DNA from: an uncultured Oscillospiraceae bacterium
Lineage (GTDB): Bacteria; Bacillota; Clostridia; Oscillospirales; Oscillospiraceae
Direction of reading: 5' to 3'
Assembly: GCA_947632175.1 (NCBI GenBank)
Contig: CANROC010000005.1
Location: forward strand, 114,830-178,829
DNA: 64,000 nt
The notes beneath the pieces were generated by a model. That model was not told the DNA's origin, ran no database searches, and worked only from the letters and a program-made list of their open reading frames with translations. The position numbers and the translations under genes were made by a program. Position 1 is the first letter of the stretch, and every line of letters begins with the position of its first letter. Below, one piece after another: positions 63,170-64,000 of the stretch.

Positions 63170-63189
63170 GGCAAACGGAACCGTTTGCC
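63170..63189. promoter_or_regulatory. Inverted repeat after the TetR gene, candidate operator
   Basis: GGCAAACGG, AA, CCGTTTGCC (9-bp perfect arms) starting at the base after the TetR stop codon. A related GGCAAACGG occurs at about 63284-63292 before the next gene. Confidence 0.45.
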
Positions 63190-63209
63190 TGAAAATCGGT
63201 CATCTTTAC

Positions 63210-63245
63210 GTCCCGTGTCTGATTATCGGACACGGGACTTTTTGT
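63210..63245 (+). terminator. Terminator after the TetR gene
   Basis: GTCCCGTGTC / GACACGGGAC (63210-63238), then TTTTTGTG. Confidence 0.8.
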
Positions 63246-63310
63246 GTCTGTATGCAAATCAAAACAGCGCGGCTACAATAGGGGCAAACGGGAAAGGAGG
63301 TTTATACGGT

Positions 63311-63919
63311 ATGAAGATGCGCTCTGTCGTTCCAATGAAAATCGCGAAGGCCGGATACATCGTCATGTCCGTCCTGTTTTGCGCCGTGGGCATTCTCTTT
63401 ATCGCGAAGCCCCAGATGTCAACGGAAATCATCGGCGTTTGTATCGGAATCGCAATGATTCTTTTTGGCGTTGTCAAGCTGATCGGGTATTTTTCAAAGG
63501 ATCTATTCCGATTGGCGTTCCAGTTCGACCTGGAATTTGGGATTCTGATGATGGTATTAGGCGTGAGCGTTCTTCTGAGCCCCAAAAACCTGATGGGTTT
63601 CATCTGCGTTGCCCTTGGGATATCCATCCTGCTTGACGGCCTTTTTAAAATACGAATTGCCATGGATTCAAAACAGTTTGGCATCAAAAGCTGGTGGCTG
63701 ATCATGGCCCTGGCGATCATCGCCGGGGGGACCGGAGTTTTCCTGATTTTTGATTCGGTCATCGGATCGCGGGCTCTATCGGTTTTATTGGGACTCACGC
63801 TTCTTTTGGAGGGCGTTTTGAACCTGTATACGGTCATCAGCACCGTCTTGATCGTCAAAAATCAAGCGCCCGACATGATTGAAGTAGAGACATTCGAAAT
63901 GGACGGAAAGGAAAGGTGA
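63311..63919 (+). CDS. DUF308 (HdeD-like) membrane protein
   Basis: A 202-residue protein of about six membrane helices from the ATG at 63311 with AGGAGG upstream. The repeated Gly-rich helices (IGVCIGIAMILFGVVKLIGY, VLGVSVLLSPKNLMGF, ALGISILLDGLFKI, LSVLLGLTLLLEGVLNLY) match the HdeD/DUF308 pattern. The family is linked to acid stress in enterobacteria but is otherwise undefined. It is followed 5 bp later by an MMPL-like gene. Confidence 0.82.
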   Translation: MKMRSVVPMKIAKAGYIVMSVLFCAVGILFIAKPQMSTEIIGVCIGIAMILFGVVKLIGYFSKDLFRLAFQFDLEFGILMMVLGVSVLLSPKNLMGFICVALGISILLDGLFKIRIAMDSKQFGIKSWWLIMALAIIAGGTGVFLIFDSVIGSRALSVLLGLTLLLEGVLNLYTVISTVLIVKNQAPDMIEVETFEMDGKER

Positions 63920-63924
63920 AAGCC

Positions 63925-64000
63925 ATGAAATTTTCAAAAGCGGTGGTAAAATACCGGGTTCCGATTCTGATTCTGACCTTGGTTCTCCTGATCCCATCGG
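63925..64000 (+). CDS. Start of an MMPL/RND-like membrane transporter (3' end outside window)
   Basis: The first 25 codons, MKFSKAVVKYRVPILILTLV, match the usual opening of MMPL-type exporters (a short basic segment then TM1). GAAAGG lies upstream. The gene runs off the right edge, so the assignment rests on the N-terminus and the TetR-DUF308 context. Confidence 0.6.
   Translation, partial: MKFSKAVVKYRVPILILTLVLLIPS

Overview
The window is GC-rich bacterial DNA carrying a typical Clostridia core gene set. A T-box leader precedes thrS, Jag/KhpB is paired with a Gram-positive type YidC, HPF is the long form, ffs lies directly upstream of dnaX, and Ktr-type potassium uptake and a reverse-type rubrerythrin are present. 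With the high GC and the very dense GTAGGGG-type intergenic repeats, this suggests a gut Oscillospirales/Oscillospiraceae-like anaerobe (inference; no 16S rRNA is in the window).

Layout. 1-5.6 kb: 3' end of rny, then the minus-strand cluster rpmH-rnpA-yidD-yidC-khpB-acpP. 6-20 kb: a ferritin-like protein, a PPIase lipoprotein, secA, pgeF, a peptide-binding lipoprotein, cdd, ychF, membrane proteins, a NYN protein, a phosphoesterase, prfB and a YcxB-like protein. 20-28 kb: purine permease and phosphoribosyltransferase (divergent), thrS with T-box, twin XRE regulators, ktrB-ktrA. 28-38 kb: rlmI-like, murC, cca, a probable type I toxin-antitoxin locus, infC-rpmI-rplT, SRP RNA, dnaX-ybaB. 38-49 kb: Fur/PerR-type regulator with rubrerythrin, pta, nfo, a TtcA-like protein, fumarase alpha subunit, hpf, and a parS-like palindrome. 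49.6-61.8 kb: a hexuronate island (uxaC, two kdgK-like kinases, an eda-VOC fusion, uxaA, uxaB, an AraC regulator and a GH4 enzyme with the CHEV motif). Together these can release galacturonate and carry it to pyruvate plus glyceraldehyde-3-phosphate. 61.9-64 kb: tRNA-Arg(CCU), a possible integration scar, then TetR, DUF308 and the start of an MMPL-like transporter, in DNA that looks less GC-rich.

The most unusual content is between genes. A structured repeat, called here the E element, occurs six times (E1, E2, E4-E7, the last four numbered to match their order in the window), each directly beyond a gene's 3' end. It holds up to four hairpins, and three copies keep a full consensus promoter or lie beside one reading back toward the gene's stop codon. 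Its stems differ between copies but stay paired through compensatory changes. A second family of about 30 short GTAGGGG hairpin modules fills most gaps over 300 bp. A third is a MITE-like element with 20-bp terminal inverted repeats, present in three sizes. Starts were revised from sequence evidence where a better Shine-Dalgarno site was visible (secA, infC with AUC, dnaX with UUG, and others). All coordinates and motifs were read by eye, with no database search.
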